Source: Ochrobactrum sp. Q0168 (GTDB lineage Bacteria > Pseudomonadota > Alphaproteobacteria > Rhizobiales > Rhizobiaceae). Taken from it: a DNA stretch of 64,000 bases. The DNA is taken from the NCBI RefSeq assembly GCF_016427605.1, contig NZ_JAELXQ010000007.1, forward strand, positions 180,125-244,124. Direction: 5' to 3'. The stretch's first letter is position 1, and each line of letters opens with the position of its first letter. The position numbers were made by a program, and so were the translations under genes. Below are positions 8,455 through 18,362 of this stretch, piece after piece. The notes beneath the pieces are model-generated. The model was not told where the DNA came from. It saw only the letters and a program-made list of their open reading frames with translations, and did no database searches.

Positions 8455-9405
8455 ATGTCAAGGATCGTCCGGGCACTGTTGCATCGTTTGATAGGCATGG
8501 CCGTCGTGCTTGCCCTTGTCGTGACAGTTGTATTCGTCATTGTCCGGGTTACACCGGGCGATCCGGCTGCCGTCATGTTGGGGTCTGATGCGACCCCGCA
8601 GGACATTGCAGATTTGAGAGCGCGGATGGGGCTTGATGCGCCCCTTCTGGTCCAATATGGTCAGTTTGTGCTGGGCATATTCCAGGGAGATCTCGGCCAG
8701 TCTATCTTTCTCAATCAGCCCGTAACGCATGCGCTCGCTTCGCGTGCGGAACCGACATTTTTTCTCACGCTGTTTTCCATATTGATCGCGGTGCTGATTG
8801 CCTTGCCCGTCGGTGTGTTCTCAGCTGTGAAGCGAGGAACGTTCTTCGATCAAACTGTGGTCGTGCTGACCATGGTAGCCGCAAGTATACCCAGTTTCTG
8901 GCTGGGCTTGCTCCTTATTCAGATTTTCGCCGTGCAATATGGCTGGTTCCCAGCCTCTGGTTATGGTGGTCCCGATACAAGCTTTTTAGAGCGCCTGCAC
9001 CATCTCATCTTGCCTGCGGTGGCGCTTGGCGTGGTTAATTCCGCACTCATTACCCGCTTTACCCGTGCAGCTATGCTTGATGTGCTGGGGGACGATTATG
9101 TACGGACGGCACGGGCAAAGGGTGCCAGTGAAGGCCGCGTTATCCTGAAGCATGCCTTCAAGAATGCGCTTGTGCCAATCATCACCGTCATTGGACTTTC
9201 TATCGCGATGCTGGTCGCAGGGGCCGTCGTTACCGAAACGGTATTCGGCCTGCCGGGCATTGGAAATCTGGTGGTATCGGCGGTTCTGCGCCGCGACTAT
9301 CCGGTCATCCAAGGGACCTTGTTGGTCGTGGCCGCGATCTATGTGCTGATCAATTTTATGGTCGATATGCTCTATATTCTCGTAGATCCGAGGGTACGAC
9401 TGTGA
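8455..9405 (+). CDS. DppB-type ABC permease
   Basis: This 316-residue inner-membrane permease has six predicted membrane helices. It carries the DppB hallmark N-terminus (VTVVFVIVRVTPGDPAAVML, then ARMGLDAPLLVQY) and the EAA loop (TARAKGASEGRVILKHAFKNAL). I use ATG 8455 because of the GAGG site just upstream. A GTG at 8443 overlapping the previous stop is also possible and adds four residues. It should pair with the next gene product. Confidence 0.9.
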   Translation: MSRIVRALLHRLIGMAVVLALVVTVVFVIVRVTPGDPAAVMLGSDATPQDIADLRARMGLDAPLLVQYGQFVLGIFQGDLGQSIFLNQPVTHALASRAEPTFFLTLFSILIAVLIALPVGVFSAVKRGTFFDQTVVVLTMVAASIPSFWLGLLLIQIFAVQYGWFPASGYGGPDTSFLERLHHLILPAVALGVVNSALITRFTRAAMLDVLGDDYVRTARAKGASEGRVILKHAFKNALVPIITVIGLSIAMLVAGAVVTETVFGLPGIGNLVVSAVLRRDYPVIQGTLLVVAAIYVLINFMVDMLYILVDPRVRL

Positions 9406-10262
9406 CGCTCGCTTCTTTCTCCATGCCCTTTGCATCCAGCTTTCGACGTCTGTTCGGCAATCGGGCGATCTTGTTCGGTGCGCTGATCCTGCTCGCCGTG
9501 GTGCTGGCAGCCATTCTCGCGCCCTGGGTTGCACCCTATGCACCTAACAAGCTGTCGATCATTAACAAGCTTCAGGGACCTTCGTGGACGCATATTTTCG
9601 GCACTGATGAATTCGGACGCGATATTTTCTCACGTGCCATTTATGCAGGGCGCATCTCGCTGCTCGTCAGCCTCGGTGTGGTTGTGCTCTCAACTGTTCT
9701 GGGTGTCATACTGGGTGTCACGGCCGGATATTTCCGCAAGCTGGATACCCCAATCTCCAGACTACTCGACGCGATGATGTCCTTTCCGGATATTCTTCTC
9801 GCGATAGCGCTTGTTGCGGCGCTTGGCCCTTCGCTAATGACGGTCATCATAGCGCTCGGGATCACCTATGCGCCACGTCTGGCGCGTATCGTGCGCGGCT
9901 CGACACTGGTGATCCGCGAGATGCCCTATATCGAGGCGGCAATTTCGCTTGGCCTTCCGACATGGCAGATATTGTTGCGCCACGTACTGCTCAATCTGGC
10001 CTCTCCCATTCTGGTACAGGCAACATTCGTATTCGCATCTGCAATGCTGGCAGAGGCCAGCCTATCGTTCTTAGGCGTTGGCGTTTCAGCGGACATGCCG
10101 ACCTGGGGAACCATGTTGGCATCGGGACGGGAATATATGAACAACGCACCGTGGCTCATGCTTTTTCCCGGCCTTGCCATAGTCTTCTCCGTCCTCTCGC
10201 TGCAACTTGTCGGTGATGGCCTGCGCGATCTGGTCGATCCGCGTCTCGCGAAGGAAAGCTGA
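9402..10262 (+). CDS. DppC-type ABC permease
   Basis: This 286-residue permease has the DppC features: a cytoplasmic N-terminus, a first helix near residues 20-43, FGTDEFGRDIFSRAIYAGR, and an EAA loop (YIEAAISLGLPTWQILLRHVLLN). The GTG start overlaps the stop of the preceding permease (GTGA), implying translational coupling. Confidence 0.9.
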   Translation: MTLASFSMPFASSFRRLFGNRAILFGALILLAVVLAAILAPWVAPYAPNKLSIINKLQGPSWTHIFGTDEFGRDIFSRAIYAGRISLLVSLGVVVLSTVLGVILGVTAGYFRKLDTPISRLLDAMMSFPDILLAIALVAALGPSLMTVIIALGITYAPRLARIVRGSTLVIREMPYIEAAISLGLPTWQILLRHVLLNLASPILVQATFVFASAMLAEASLSFLGVGVSADMPTWGTMLASGREYMNNAPWLMLFPGLAIVFSVLSLQLVGDGLRDLVDPRLAKES

Positions 10263-10264
10263 TC

Positions 10265-12100
10265 ATGTTTGAAGAGCATAACGGCGATATTCGTCCTGTT
10301 CTGTCGGTTGAGAACCTGACCACCTCGTTCAAATCCGCAGAGGGTTGGCGGCCCGTTATCCGCAACATCAATTTCTATGTGAATGCTGGCGAGACAGTTG
10401 CAATTGTCGGCGAAAGTGGCTCAGGCAAAAGCGTGACCGCGCTTTCCACCATGCGGCTGCTGCCGCCCGCAAAATCAAGGTCTGAAGGCCGGATTCTGCT
10501 TGATGGGCGCGATCTCTTACAAGTATCGGAAGCGGAAATGCAGTCGGTGCGCGGTGGCTCCATCGGGATGATTTTTCAGGAGCCGATGACATCGCTCAAT
10601 CCCGTCTTCACTATTGGCAATCAATTGGCTGAAGCGTTGGTGCTTCATCAGAAACTGAGCTGGCAGCAGGCCGAGGAGGAAGCTGTTCGCCTCATGGAGC
10701 GCGTTCGTATTCCTGCTGCACGCTCCCGCCTGAGAGAATATCCGCATAAGTTCTCCGGCGGCATGCGCCAGCGGGTGATGATTGCAATGGCGCTCGCCTG
10801 TCGCCCAAAGCTTCTGATCGCCGACGAACCGACGACAGCGCTGGACGTGACAATTCAGGCCGAAATTCTTCACCTCATTCGTGAACTGCAGCAGGAAGAG
10901 AACATGGCCGTTCTCTTCATCACGCATGATATGGGCGTGGTTGCTGAGGTGGCGGACCGTACTGTAGTCATGTTCCGTGGCGATATGGTCGAGACCGCTC
11001 GAACGGAGGACCTCTTCGCTGCGCCAAAAGAAATCTATACCAAATCCCTCCTCGCTTCCATTCCACGTTTGGGAACCATGGGGCGCGCAACGGCTCCAAA
11101 GAGGTTTCCTGCGGTCGATCCGAATACCGGAGAAGCCACAGATGGCAGGCAGACAAAGCCCGTGCTTGCGGATCAACCGCCGCTACTTCAGGCCTCCAAT
11201 ATTGTTGTGCGGTTTGAACTTCCAAACGGTCGCATTCACGCCGTTGAGGATGTTTCTTTCGACCTTCGCCGCGGGGAAACCTTGGCACTGGTGGGAGAAT
11301 CCGGTTGCGGAAAATCGACGACTGGTCGCACGATTATGCGTCTACTGCAGCCCACATCGGGAAATATCGTCATTGACGGTCAGGACGTGACCACGCTTGG
11401 CGCATCGCAACTGCGCGCGATGCGGCGCAGTGCGCAGATGATTTTTCAAGACCCTTTTGCCTCGCTCAATCCGCGTATCCGCATTGGCGCGGCAATTGCC
11501 GAACCCATTCTGGCCCACAAGATGATGGGCAAAGGTGAGGCGAGGGCGCGGGTTGCAGAACTGCTGGAGCAGGTCGGGCTTTCGGCTTCGATTGCAGAAC
11601 GCTTTCCGCATGAGTTTTCCGGGGGGCAAAGACAGAGAATTTCCATCGCACGCGCCTTGGCGTTGAAGCCAAAGCTTATCGTCGCTGATGAGGCGGTTTC
11701 GGCCCTCGATGTTTCAGTCAAGGCACAAGTGGCGAATCTCCTGCTTGATTTGCAGGAGCAGCATGATCTTGCCTATCTCTTCATCAGCCATGACATGGCT
11801 GTGGTGGAGCGGATCAGCCACCGCGTAGCGGTAATGTATCTCGGCGAAATTGTCGAGATCGGTCCGCGCGAAGCAATCTTTGGCAATCCTCAACACCCTT
11901 ATACACGCCGCCTCATTGCAGCCGTGCCGATTCCTGATCCGTCGTCGCGCGGGCTGGTGCGCCCAGAGCTTGGGGAGGAGATTAAAAGCCCATTGCGGCC
12001 GCTCGATTATGTGCCGCCCAAGCACGGCTATATCGAAGTGTCGCCCGGGCATCTGGTGCAGGATTTCGCCGAATGGGGCGAGCGCCTATCCGCTGCGTGA
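10265..12100 (+). CDS. Fused DppD-DppF dual ABC ATPase
   Basis: This 611-residue protein contains two full nucleotide-binding domains that many systems encode separately. Domain 1 (about 10-270) has Walker A GESGSGKS, signature FSGGMRQRV and Walker B LLIADEP. Domain 2 (about 305-560) has Walker [10 protein letters not shown], signature FSGGQRQRI and Walker B LIVADEA. Each is followed by the oligopeptide-type C-terminal extension ([16 protein letters not shown] in domain 2). It powers the upstream permeases from the cytoplasm. In domain 2 the Walker B ends in EA rather than EP; the catalytic Glu is kept. Confidence 0.92.
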   Translation: MFEEHNGDIRPVLSVENLTTSFKSAEGWRPVIRNINFYVNAGETVAIVGESGSGKSVTALSTMRLLPPAKSRSEGRILLDGRDLLQVSEAEMQSVRGGSIGMIFQEPMTSLNPVFTIGNQLAEALVLHQKLSWQQAEEEAVRLMERVRIPAARSRLREYPHKFSGGMRQRVMIAMALACRPKLLIADEPTTALDVTIQAEILHLIRELQQEENMAVLFITHDMGVVAEVADRTVVMFRGDMVETARTEDLFAAPKEIYTKSLLASIPRLGTMGRATAPKRFPAVDPNTGEATDGRQTKPVLADQPPLLQASNIVVRFELPNGRIHAVEDVSFDLRRGETLALVGESGCGKSTTGRTIMRLLQPTSGNIVIDGQDVTTLGASQLRAMRRSAQMIFQDPFASLNPRIRIGAAIAEPILAHKMMGKGEARARVAELLEQVGLSASIAERFPHEFSGGQRQRISIARALALKPKLIVADEAVSALDVSVKAQVANLLLDLQEQHDLAYLFISHDMAVVERISHRVAVMYLGEIVEIGPREAIFGNPQHPYTRRLIAAVPIPDPSSRGLVRPELGEEIKSPLRPLDYVPPKHGYIEVSPGHLVQDFAEWGERLSAA

Positions 12101-12137
12101 GTGATACAACAATACCAATTGAATAAGGAGCCCAGAC

Positions 12138-12533
12138 ATGAGCAATGAAAAGCTGATCCGTTACGAAACCGCTGACAATCAGGCAGGCGGACAGCGCCGA
12201 CCTTTTGCGAAAGCGGTTCGGGCAGGCGATTTCGTTTATGTCTCGGGACAAGTTCCGACGCTTAACGGTGAGGTTGTAGCGGGCAATATCGTTGTCCAGA
12301 CCGAACAGGTGATCACCAACATTAAGGACGTGCTGGCTCTTGCTGACTGTACATTGGCTGATGTGGTCAAGGTAAATGTCTGGCTTGATGATGCGCGCGA
12401 TTTCTCCAGCTTCAACGCGGTATTCCAAAAGCATTTTATCGACTATCCGCCAGCGCGTTCCACAGTCCAGTCGTCACTCATGGTCGATGCCAAGGTGGAG
12501 ATGGACGTGATCGCCTATAAGCCGCAGGCATAA
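12138..12533 (+). CDS. RidA-family enamine/imine deaminase
   Basis: This 131-residue RidA/YjgF protein shows the conserved FVYVSGQVP and PARSTVQSS; the Arg is the one that binds the substrate carboxylate in active RidA enzymes. RidA proteins hydrolyse 2-aminoacrylate and related imines released by PLP enzymes. Placed 37 bases after the Dpp ATPase and in the same direction, it probably cleans up after the D-serine dehydratase-like enzyme at 3797. Confidence 0.88.
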   Translation: MSNEKLIRYETADNQAGGQRRPFAKAVRAGDFVYVSGQVPTLNGEVVAGNIVVQTEQVITNIKDVLALADCTLADVVKVNVWLDDARDFSSFNAVFQKHFIDYPPARSTVQSSLMVDAKVEMDVIAYKPQA

Positions 12534-12587
12534 ACGATAGCAATCTTCGTCAAGGCAATCTTTGATTTGGCTTGCCGAAATTGTACG

Positions 12588-13913
12588 TCAGTTGTGATCC
12601 AAAACACGCGACAGCCGCAGGGCAGCCAGCGTGCAGATCGCGCCGGATATCAGATAACCGCCGATGAAAATTATTCCGAGGCTACTCGCAAGGCCAAGTG
12701 CGACGAGAGGCGCAAAAGCCGCGCCAACCAGCCAGGCAAGATCCGATGTCAATGCCGCGCCGGTATAGCGATAATATTGTGTGAAACGGGAGGAGACAGC
12801 ACCCGAAGACTGGCCAAATGTTAGCCCCAATATGCCGAAACCAATCAGAATATACGCATCTTGTCCCGCGCTGCCCGCATCGAGAAGAAAGGGGGCAGAA
12901 AAACTGAATATCGCGATGATGATGGCGCCAACCATCAGTTCGCTACGGCGTCCGATGCGATCCGCGACAAAGCCCGACAAAATGATGCCGACGATGCCGA
13001 TTGCAGCACCAGCTACCTGCACCCAGAGGAAACGTTCTGCTGGCTGTGTTCCTGAAAGGACAACCCAGCTGAGTGGAAAAATCGTCACAAGATGGAACAT
13101 GGCGAAGCTTGCCAGCGGCACAAATGCACCAAGCAGAACGTCGATGCTATGCTTGCTGAGCATTTCAAACACCGGTCGCGGCTGCAATTCCTGCGCTTCC
13201 ATGGCTGCGCCGAATTCACTGCTCGCAACGATCCGAAGGCGCGCAAAGAGCGCAACGACATTGATCGCGAAGGCGACAAAGAATGGATAGCGCCAGCCCC
13301 ACGCCAAAAAGTCTGCTTCGCTGAGATTATGTACGAAATAGGCGAAGAGAATGCTGGCGAGCGCAAAGCCGATGGGCGCCCCCAATTGCGGTATCATTGC
13401 GTACCAGCCCCGTTTGTTCTGGGGCGCGCTCAGGCTGAGCAGTGAAGCCAAGCCATCCCATGCACCACCGAGCGCGAAGCCCTGTCCAAGACGGAACAAC
13501 GCGAGCAGAAACACGGCCCAATAACCGATCGTCTCATAGCCGGGCAGGAACGCAATAGAAGCAGTTGAGCCTCCAAGAATAACGAGTGCGAGCGTGAGTT
13601 TCGTTCCTCGTCCGTAATGGCGGTCAATCCACATGAAGATGAAAGAACCCACGGGACGCGCAATGAACGCGAGGGAAAAAACGGCAAATGACATCAATGT
13701 CGCCGACACCGCATCAGGCGCAAACGGGAAAATCAGCTTGGGGAAAACCAGAATGGACCCGAGCCCATAAACGAAAAAATCGAAGAATTCGGATGTGCGA
13801 CCGATGACGACACCAATCGCGACGTTTCCCGGAGACAAGGGCTTTCCATCGCTGTGGATGCGTCGCGCGTCTTGTTCAAGACCTGTCGATGTCGGCGTGG
13901 CGGACGAACTCAT
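12588..13913 (-). CDS. MFS carrier, metabolite:H+ symporter (MHS) type
   Basis: This 441-residue membrane carrier has about 12 helices. The first loop has the MHS pattern (SEFFDFFVYG, then FARPVGSF-like FIARPVGSFIFMWIDRHYGRG). The family (ShiA, ProP, KgtP, citrate carriers) takes up organic acids and betaines. ShiA-like shikimate uptake would fit the 18-38 kb genes but is not shown by the sequence. I chose the ATG at complement 13911-13913, which has a CGGAGAG site. The gene converges on the RidA gene and is divergent from cyoA. Confidence 0.82.
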   Translation of the reverse strand: MSSSATPTSTGLEQDARRIHSDGKPLSPGNVAIGVVIGRTSEFFDFFVYGLGSILVFPKLIFPFAPDAVSATLMSFAVFSLAFIARPVGSFIFMWIDRHYGRGTKLTLALVILGGSTASIAFLPGYETIGYWAVFLLALFRLGQGFALGGAWDGLASLLSLSAPQNKRGWYAMIPQLGAPIGFALASILFAYFVHNLSEADFLAWGWRYPFFVAFAINVVALFARLRIVASSEFGAAMEAQELQPRPVFEMLSKHSIDVLLGAFVPLASFAMFHLVTIFPLSWVVLSGTQPAERFLWVQVAGAAIGIVGIILSGFVADRIGRRSELMVGAIIIAIFSFSAPFLLDAGSAGQDAYILIGFGILGLTFGQSSGAVSSRFTQYYRYTGAALTSDLAWLVGAAFAPLVALGLASSLGIIFIGGYLISGAICTLAALRLSRVLDHN

Positions 13914-14115
13914 GAAACTCTCCGAGGGAAACGTATCATGTGCTTTATGATGTCGCACCGAGGTACGATATCAAGGAACCAGCCAAAAAAAAAGCAGATA
14001 TAGTTGCTTAAAAGCTCCTTTGCCGCGAAATTTTCATAAACTGAAAAATGGGTCTTTCCGAAATACGATTGTGCCTTATCATGTTTGAAGGAACAGAATG
14101 TAGGTCGGGTTTATC
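13914..14115. other. Divergent region between MFS gene and cyoA
   Basis: This 202-base AT-rich stretch must carry promoters in both directions. It includes an A9 run (13985-13993). I do not find a clear -35/-10 pair or a convincing Fnr/ArcA-type box by eye. Confidence 0.3.
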
Positions 14116-15186
14116 ATGGACGCATTCTTTAGTTTCATACGAAATACGATACTGGCCTCACTTCTTTTGGGGCTTGCCGGGTGCAATATGGTCGTCATGT
14201 CCCCGTCGGGAGACATTGCCGCCCAGCAGAGGGACCTTATCGTCATATCGACGATCCTGATGCTCATCATTATTGTGCCGGTTCTTTTCCTTACGCTTTT
14301 CTTTGCGTGGCGATACAGGCAGTCCAATAGTTCGGCCAAATATGATCCTGAGTGGCATCATTCGACCGCACTGGAAGTGGTTATCTGGACGGCGCCTTTG
14401 CTCATCATTATTGCATTGGGTGCGATCACATGGGTCAACACGCATAAGCTGGACCCCTACAGAGCGCTGGATAGAATTGACAGCGCACGACCGGTTGAGC
14501 CGGGAACGAAGCCGCTGACCGTCGAGGTCGTGGCGCTCGACTGGAAGTGGCTGTTCTTTTATCCGGAGTACGGTGTGGCCACAGTCAACGAGATGGCGGC
14601 CCCCGTCGACAGGCCGATTGATTTCAGGATCACCGCTTCATCCGTCATGAATTCCTTTTATATTCCAGCACTTGCGGGCATGATTTACGCCATGCCCGGA
14701 ATGCAGACACGACTGCATGCGGTGATCAATAAGGCTGGTGAATACGAAGGTTTTTCATCGAACTACAGCGGTGAAGGCTTTTCACATATGCGCTTCCAGT
14801 TTCACGGTCTCGATGATTCCGGCTTCGACACTTGGATCAGTCAGATCAAGCAGAACGGAACCGCGCTGAACCGCGATACCTATTTGAAGCTCGAAAAACC
14901 CAGTGTCCGGGAGCCGGTTCGGTATTTCGGCGCAGTCGAGAACGGGCTTTTTCAAGCCATATTGAATATGTGCGTTCGCCCCGGCCAGATGTGTATGAGC
15001 GATATGATGCATATTGATCGAATGGGCGGCGCAGGCATCGACAGTCGTGAAAACAAGCTCAAGCTTGAACACGACAATCGATATAGTCGCGACGATGCTC
15101 AACCTGCGGCGGCAGACGTTCAGGCCACTCCGAGCACTCATCAGAAACAGAGGCATGACATGCAAAATATGCACAACATGCCTTGA
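14116..15186 (+). CDS. cyoA: Cytochrome bo3 ubiquinol oxidase subunit II
   Basis: This 356-residue subunit II is a lipoprotein: signal ending in LGLAGC with Cys23 as the lipid site. Two membrane helices follow (about 38-60 and 85-105), then the periplasmic cupredoxin domain and a C-terminal COX_ARM segment (FSSNYSGEGFSHMRF). The Cu-A ligands of cytochrome c oxidases are absent, as expected for a quinol oxidase. The extreme C-terminus (HDMQNMHNMP) is Met/His rich. First gene of the cyoABCD operon. Confidence 0.95.
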   Translation: MDAFFSFIRNTILASLLLGLAGCNMVVMSPSGDIAAQQRDLIVISTILMLIIIVPVLFLTLFFAWRYRQSNSSAKYDPEWHHSTALEVVIWTAPLLIIIALGAITWVNTHKLDPYRALDRIDSARPVEPGTKPLTVEVVALDWKWLFFYPEYGVATVNEMAAPVDRPIDFRITASSVMNSFYIPALAGMIYAMPGMQTRLHAVINKAGEYEGFSSNYSGEGFSHMRFQFHGLDDSGFDTWISQIKQNGTALNRDTYLKLEKPSVREPVRYFGAVENGLFQAILNMCVRPGQMCMSDMMHIDRMGGAGIDSRENKLKLEHDNRYSRDDAQPAAADVQATPSTHQKQRHDMQNMHNMP

Positions 15187-15311
15187 AACTGGATCAGTTC
15201 GATGGCGTGAAAAAGTTGGGTGTGACACTACAGTAGAGATTAGACGAGTACACAGGTCCAAACATTGAAAACGCGATGATCGCGTGAATATAACTTCGGG
15301 AATGTTCTATC

Positions 15312-17309
15312 ATGATTGGCGGTAACAGTCCTACGAGTATAATTTTCGGGCGTCTCTCTCTTGAGGCGATACCCTATCACGAGCCCATTCTTTTGCTGAC
15401 CTTCATCGTGGTCGCAATTGGTGGGATCGCCATTGTGGGGCTGATTACCTATTTCAAACTGTGGGGCTATCTCTGGCGCGAATGGTTCACCAGTGTGGAC
15501 CACAAGAAGATCGGCATCATGTATGTCGTTCTCGCCTTGGTCATGCTTTTGCGCGGCTTTGCAGACGCGATCATGATGCGTATCCAGCAGGCGATCGCCT
15601 TTAATGGTTATGAAGGCTATCTGCCGCCGCATCACTATGACCAGATATTCACCGCCCACGGCGTGATCATGATCTTCTTCATGGCGATGCCATTCGTGAC
15701 GGGCCTGATGAACTATGTGGTGCCGCTTCAGATCGGCGCGCGCGACGTATCGTTTCCGTTTCTCAACAATTTCTCGTTCTGGATGACGACCGGCGGCGCC
15801 ATCATCATCATGATGTCGCTTTTTGTAGGAGAGTTTGCTCGTACTGGCTGGCTGGCCTATCCACCCTTGTCCGGTATTGATTACAGTCCTGATGTCGGCG
15901 TCGATTATTACATATGGGGCCTGCAGGTGGCGGGCGTTGGCACGACCCTGTCTGGCATCAACCTGATCGCTACCATCGTCAAGATGCGTGCGCCGGGCAT
16001 GTCGTTCATGAAGATGCCGATATTCACCTGGACGTCGTTATGCACCAATATTCTCATTGTGGCGACGTTCCCGATCCTGACCGCAACACTCGCACTGCTA
16101 TCCTTGGACCGTTATGTGGGGACCAACTTCTTCACCAACGACCTTGGTGGCAATCCGATGATGTATATCAACCTCATCTGGATCTGGGGGCACCCGGAAG
16201 TCTATATTCTTGTACTGCCGGCATTCGGCATTTTTTCCGAAGTGGTGGCGACATTCTGCGGTAAGCGCCTGTTCGGTTACGCTTCAATGGTCTATGCGAC
16301 CTGCGTTATCATGATCCTGTCCTATCTCGTGTGGTTGCATCACTTCTTCACCATGGGATCAGGCGCTTCGGTTAATGCGTTCTTCGGCATCACGACGATG
16401 ATCATCTCCATTCCCACGGGCGCAAAGATGTTCAACTGGCTTTTCACGATGTATCGGGGGCGCATACGCTATGAAGTGCCGATGCTATGGACGTTGGGGT
16501 TTATGGTGACATTCGTGATTGGCGGCATGACAGGCGTGATGCTTGCCATTCCTCCGGCCGATTTCGTGCTGCATAATTCGCTCTTTCTCATCGCGCATTT
16601 TCATAATGTGATTATTGGAGGCGTTGTCTTCGGCCTGATGGCGGGGTTGGTTTACTGGTGGCCGAAAGCCTTTGGCTATAAGCTCGACCCATTCTGGGGC
16701 ACCATGAGTTTCTGGTTCTGGCAGATAGGCTTTCTCTTTGCTTTCATGCCGCTCTACGTTCTGGGCCTCAAAGGCGTCACACGCCGCGTCAGCCAGTTTG
16801 AAGATCCGTCGTTGCAGATATGGTTTGTTCTGGCCGCCTTTGGAGCGTTTTTGATCGCGCTCGGCATTGCATCATTTCTCATTCAGCTGGTGGTCAGCTA
16901 TCTGAAGCGGGAACAACTGCGCGATTTGACTGGCGACCCCTGGGGCGGACGGACACTTGAGTGGTCAACCGCTTCACCACCGCCGGAGTATAATTTTGCT
17001 TTCACCCCGGTCGTGCATGACCACGACAGCTGGTATGATATGAAAAACCGTGGTTATGAGCGCCCGCTTACTGGTTATCGTCCCATCCATATGCCGCGTA
17101 ACACGGGTGCAGGCGTCATACTTGCAGGGTTCAGCGTCGTTCTCGCCTTCGCTCTCATCTGGCACATCTGGTGGCTAGCAATAGTCTCCTTCGTGGCTTT
17201 GCTGATCACCGCAATCGGCCATACATTCAACTATAAACGTGACTTCTATATCCCTGCTGAAACCGTGGCGGCGACTGAAGATGCGCGTTCGAAACTTCTC
17301 GCTGGATAG
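15312..17309 (+). CDS. cyoB: Cytochrome bo3 ubiquinol oxidase subunit I
   Basis: This 665-residue subunit I has the heme-copper core: [11 protein letters not shown] (heme ligand His), [17 protein letters not shown] (Cu-B His-Tyr pair), [11 protein letters not shown] (the two adjacent Cu-B His) and [13 protein letters not shown] (heme His). The extra helices at both ends match CyoB rather than cytochrome c oxidase. It reduces oxygen to water with electrons from ubiquinol and pumps protons. A 125-base gap separates it from cyoA, with no gene in it. Confidence 0.97.
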   Translation: MIGGNSPTSIIFGRLSLEAIPYHEPILLLTFIVVAIGGIAIVGLITYFKLWGYLWREWFTSVDHKKIGIMYVVLALVMLLRGFADAIMMRIQQAIAFNGYEGYLPPHHYDQIFTAHGVIMIFFMAMPFVTGLMNYVVPLQIGARDVSFPFLNNFSFWMTTGGAIIIMMSLFVGEFARTGWLAYPPLSGIDYSPDVGVDYYIWGLQVAGVGTTLSGINLIATIVKMRAPGMSFMKMPIFTWTSLCTNILIVATFPILTATLALLSLDRYVGTNFFTNDLGGNPMMYINLIWIWGHPEVYILVLPAFGIFSEVVATFCGKRLFGYASMVYATCVIMILSYLVWLHHFFTMGSGASVNAFFGITTMIISIPTGAKMFNWLFTMYRGRIRYEVPMLWTLGFMVTFVIGGMTGVMLAIPPADFVLHNSLFLIAHFHNVIIGGVVFGLMAGLVYWWPKAFGYKLDPFWGTMSFWFWQIGFLFAFMPLYVLGLKGVTRRVSQFEDPSLQIWFVLAAFGAFLIALGIASFLIQLVVSYLKREQLRDLTGDPWGGRTLEWSTASPPPEYNFAFTPVVHDHDSWYDMKNRGYERPLTGYRPIHMPRNTGAGVILAGFSVVLAFALIWHIWWLAIVSFVALLITAIGHTFNYKRDFYIPAETVAATEDARSKLLAG

Positions 17310-17317
17310 GTTGAATT

Positions 17318-17938
17318 ATGACAGAAACACATCTGGACCAAGCCGAGAAGCCGCAGTTCTATCTGACGGAAGACCACCATCCGGAAAACAGCACTATGCT
17401 GGGCTTCTGGCTCTATCTGATGAGCGACTGCCTGATATTTGCTGTTCTTTTTGCTACCTATGGCGTGCTTGGTCGCAATTATGCGGCCGGACCTTCACCA
17501 GCCGACCTGTTTGATCTCAGCCTGGTCGCGATCAATACGGCGATGCTTTTGCTGTCGTCGATCACATATGGCTTTGCCATGTTGCAGATGCAGCGTGATG
17601 ACAAAACGGCAACGCTGTTCTGGTTGGGCATTACCGGCATTTTAGGCGCATTGTTTCTTGCAATCGAAATTTATGAATTCAGCCATCTTATTCGCGAAGG
17701 GGCCGGGCCGGGCCGTTCAGCATTCCTATCCTCGTTCTTCACGCTTGTAGGCACTCACGGCCTGCACGTCACTTTCGGTATCATCTGGCTGATCACGCTC
17801 ATGTTGCAAGTCATGCGTCATGGTCTGATCGTCGAGAACCGCAGACGTCTGATGTGCCTTTCGATGTTTTGGCATTTTCTCGACGTTATATGGATCGGCG
17901 TGTTCTCCTTTGTATATTTGTTGGGAGTTCTGGGATGA
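17318..17938 (+). CDS. cyoC: Cytochrome bo3 ubiquinol oxidase subunit III
   Basis: This 206-residue, five-helix subunit III shows the typical GFWLYLMSDCLIFAVLFATY start and GTHGLHVTFGIIWL. It starts 9 bases after cyoB and overlaps cyoD by four bases, so the operon is tightly coupled. Confidence 0.95.
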   Translation: MTETHLDQAEKPQFYLTEDHHPENSTMLGFWLYLMSDCLIFAVLFATYGVLGRNYAAGPSPADLFDLSLVAINTAMLLLSSITYGFAMLQMQRDDKTATLFWLGITGILGALFLAIEIYEFSHLIREGAGPGRSAFLSSFFTLVGTHGLHVTFGIIWLITLMLQVMRHGLIVENRRRLMCLSMFWHFLDVIWIGVFSFVYLLGVLG

Positions 17939-18336
17939 GCGTACAAGGCGAGCACCACGGAGCCCAATCGGGCCATCACGACAATCATGGGTCGGGCGCG
18001 GACGAAGTCCATGCGACCTTTGGCGGATACATGACCGGCTTTGTGCTGTCGGTTATTCTCACCGCCATCCCATTCTGGCTTGTTATGGGCGATGTTTTCG
18101 CCAGCAAGCAGCTGACCGCCATGCTAGTCATGGGGATAGGGGCGGTCCAGATTGTGGTTCACATGATTTACTTCCTGCATATGAGCCCACGCTCTGAAGG
18201 CGGCTGGACGCTGATGGCACTGATCTTTACGCTCATCATCGTTGGTATCGCACTGGCTGGGTCTCTTTGGGTTATGCACCATCTCAACGAGAACATGATG
18301 CCGATGAGTCCGGAGATGATGAAGAACATGCCTTAG
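17935..18336 (+). CDS. cyoD: Cytochrome bo3 ubiquinol oxidase subunit IV
   Basis: This 133-residue subunit IV has a His-rich N-terminus (GEHHGAQSGHHDNHG) and three membrane helices including VVHMIYFLHMSP. The ATG overlaps the cyoC stop (ATGA). No heme O synthase gene (cyoE) follows, so it must lie elsewhere or be supplied by ctaB. Confidence 0.93.
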   Translation: MSVQGEHHGAQSGHHDNHGSGADEVHATFGGYMTGFVLSVILTAIPFWLVMGDVFASKQLTAMLVMGIGAVQIVVHMIYFLHMSPRSEGGWTLMALIFTLIIVGIALAGSLWVMHHLNENMMPMSPEMMKNMP

Positions 18337-18338
18337 CT

Positions 18339-18362
18339 GCGGTCCCGGCGACCGCGCCTTTT
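18339..18362 (+). terminator. Terminator after cyoABCD
   Basis: A 6-bp perfect stem GCGGTC (18339-18344) / GACCGC (18350-18355) with a 5-base loop is followed by GCCTTTT. It lies 3 bases after the cyoD stop and touches the end of the leftward gene at 18361. Confidence 0.7.

Noticed and set aside
12541..12587. Possible terminator between the RidA and MFS genes
   Set aside because: Only a short imperfect GGCAA/TTGCC pairing is visible, too weak to call.
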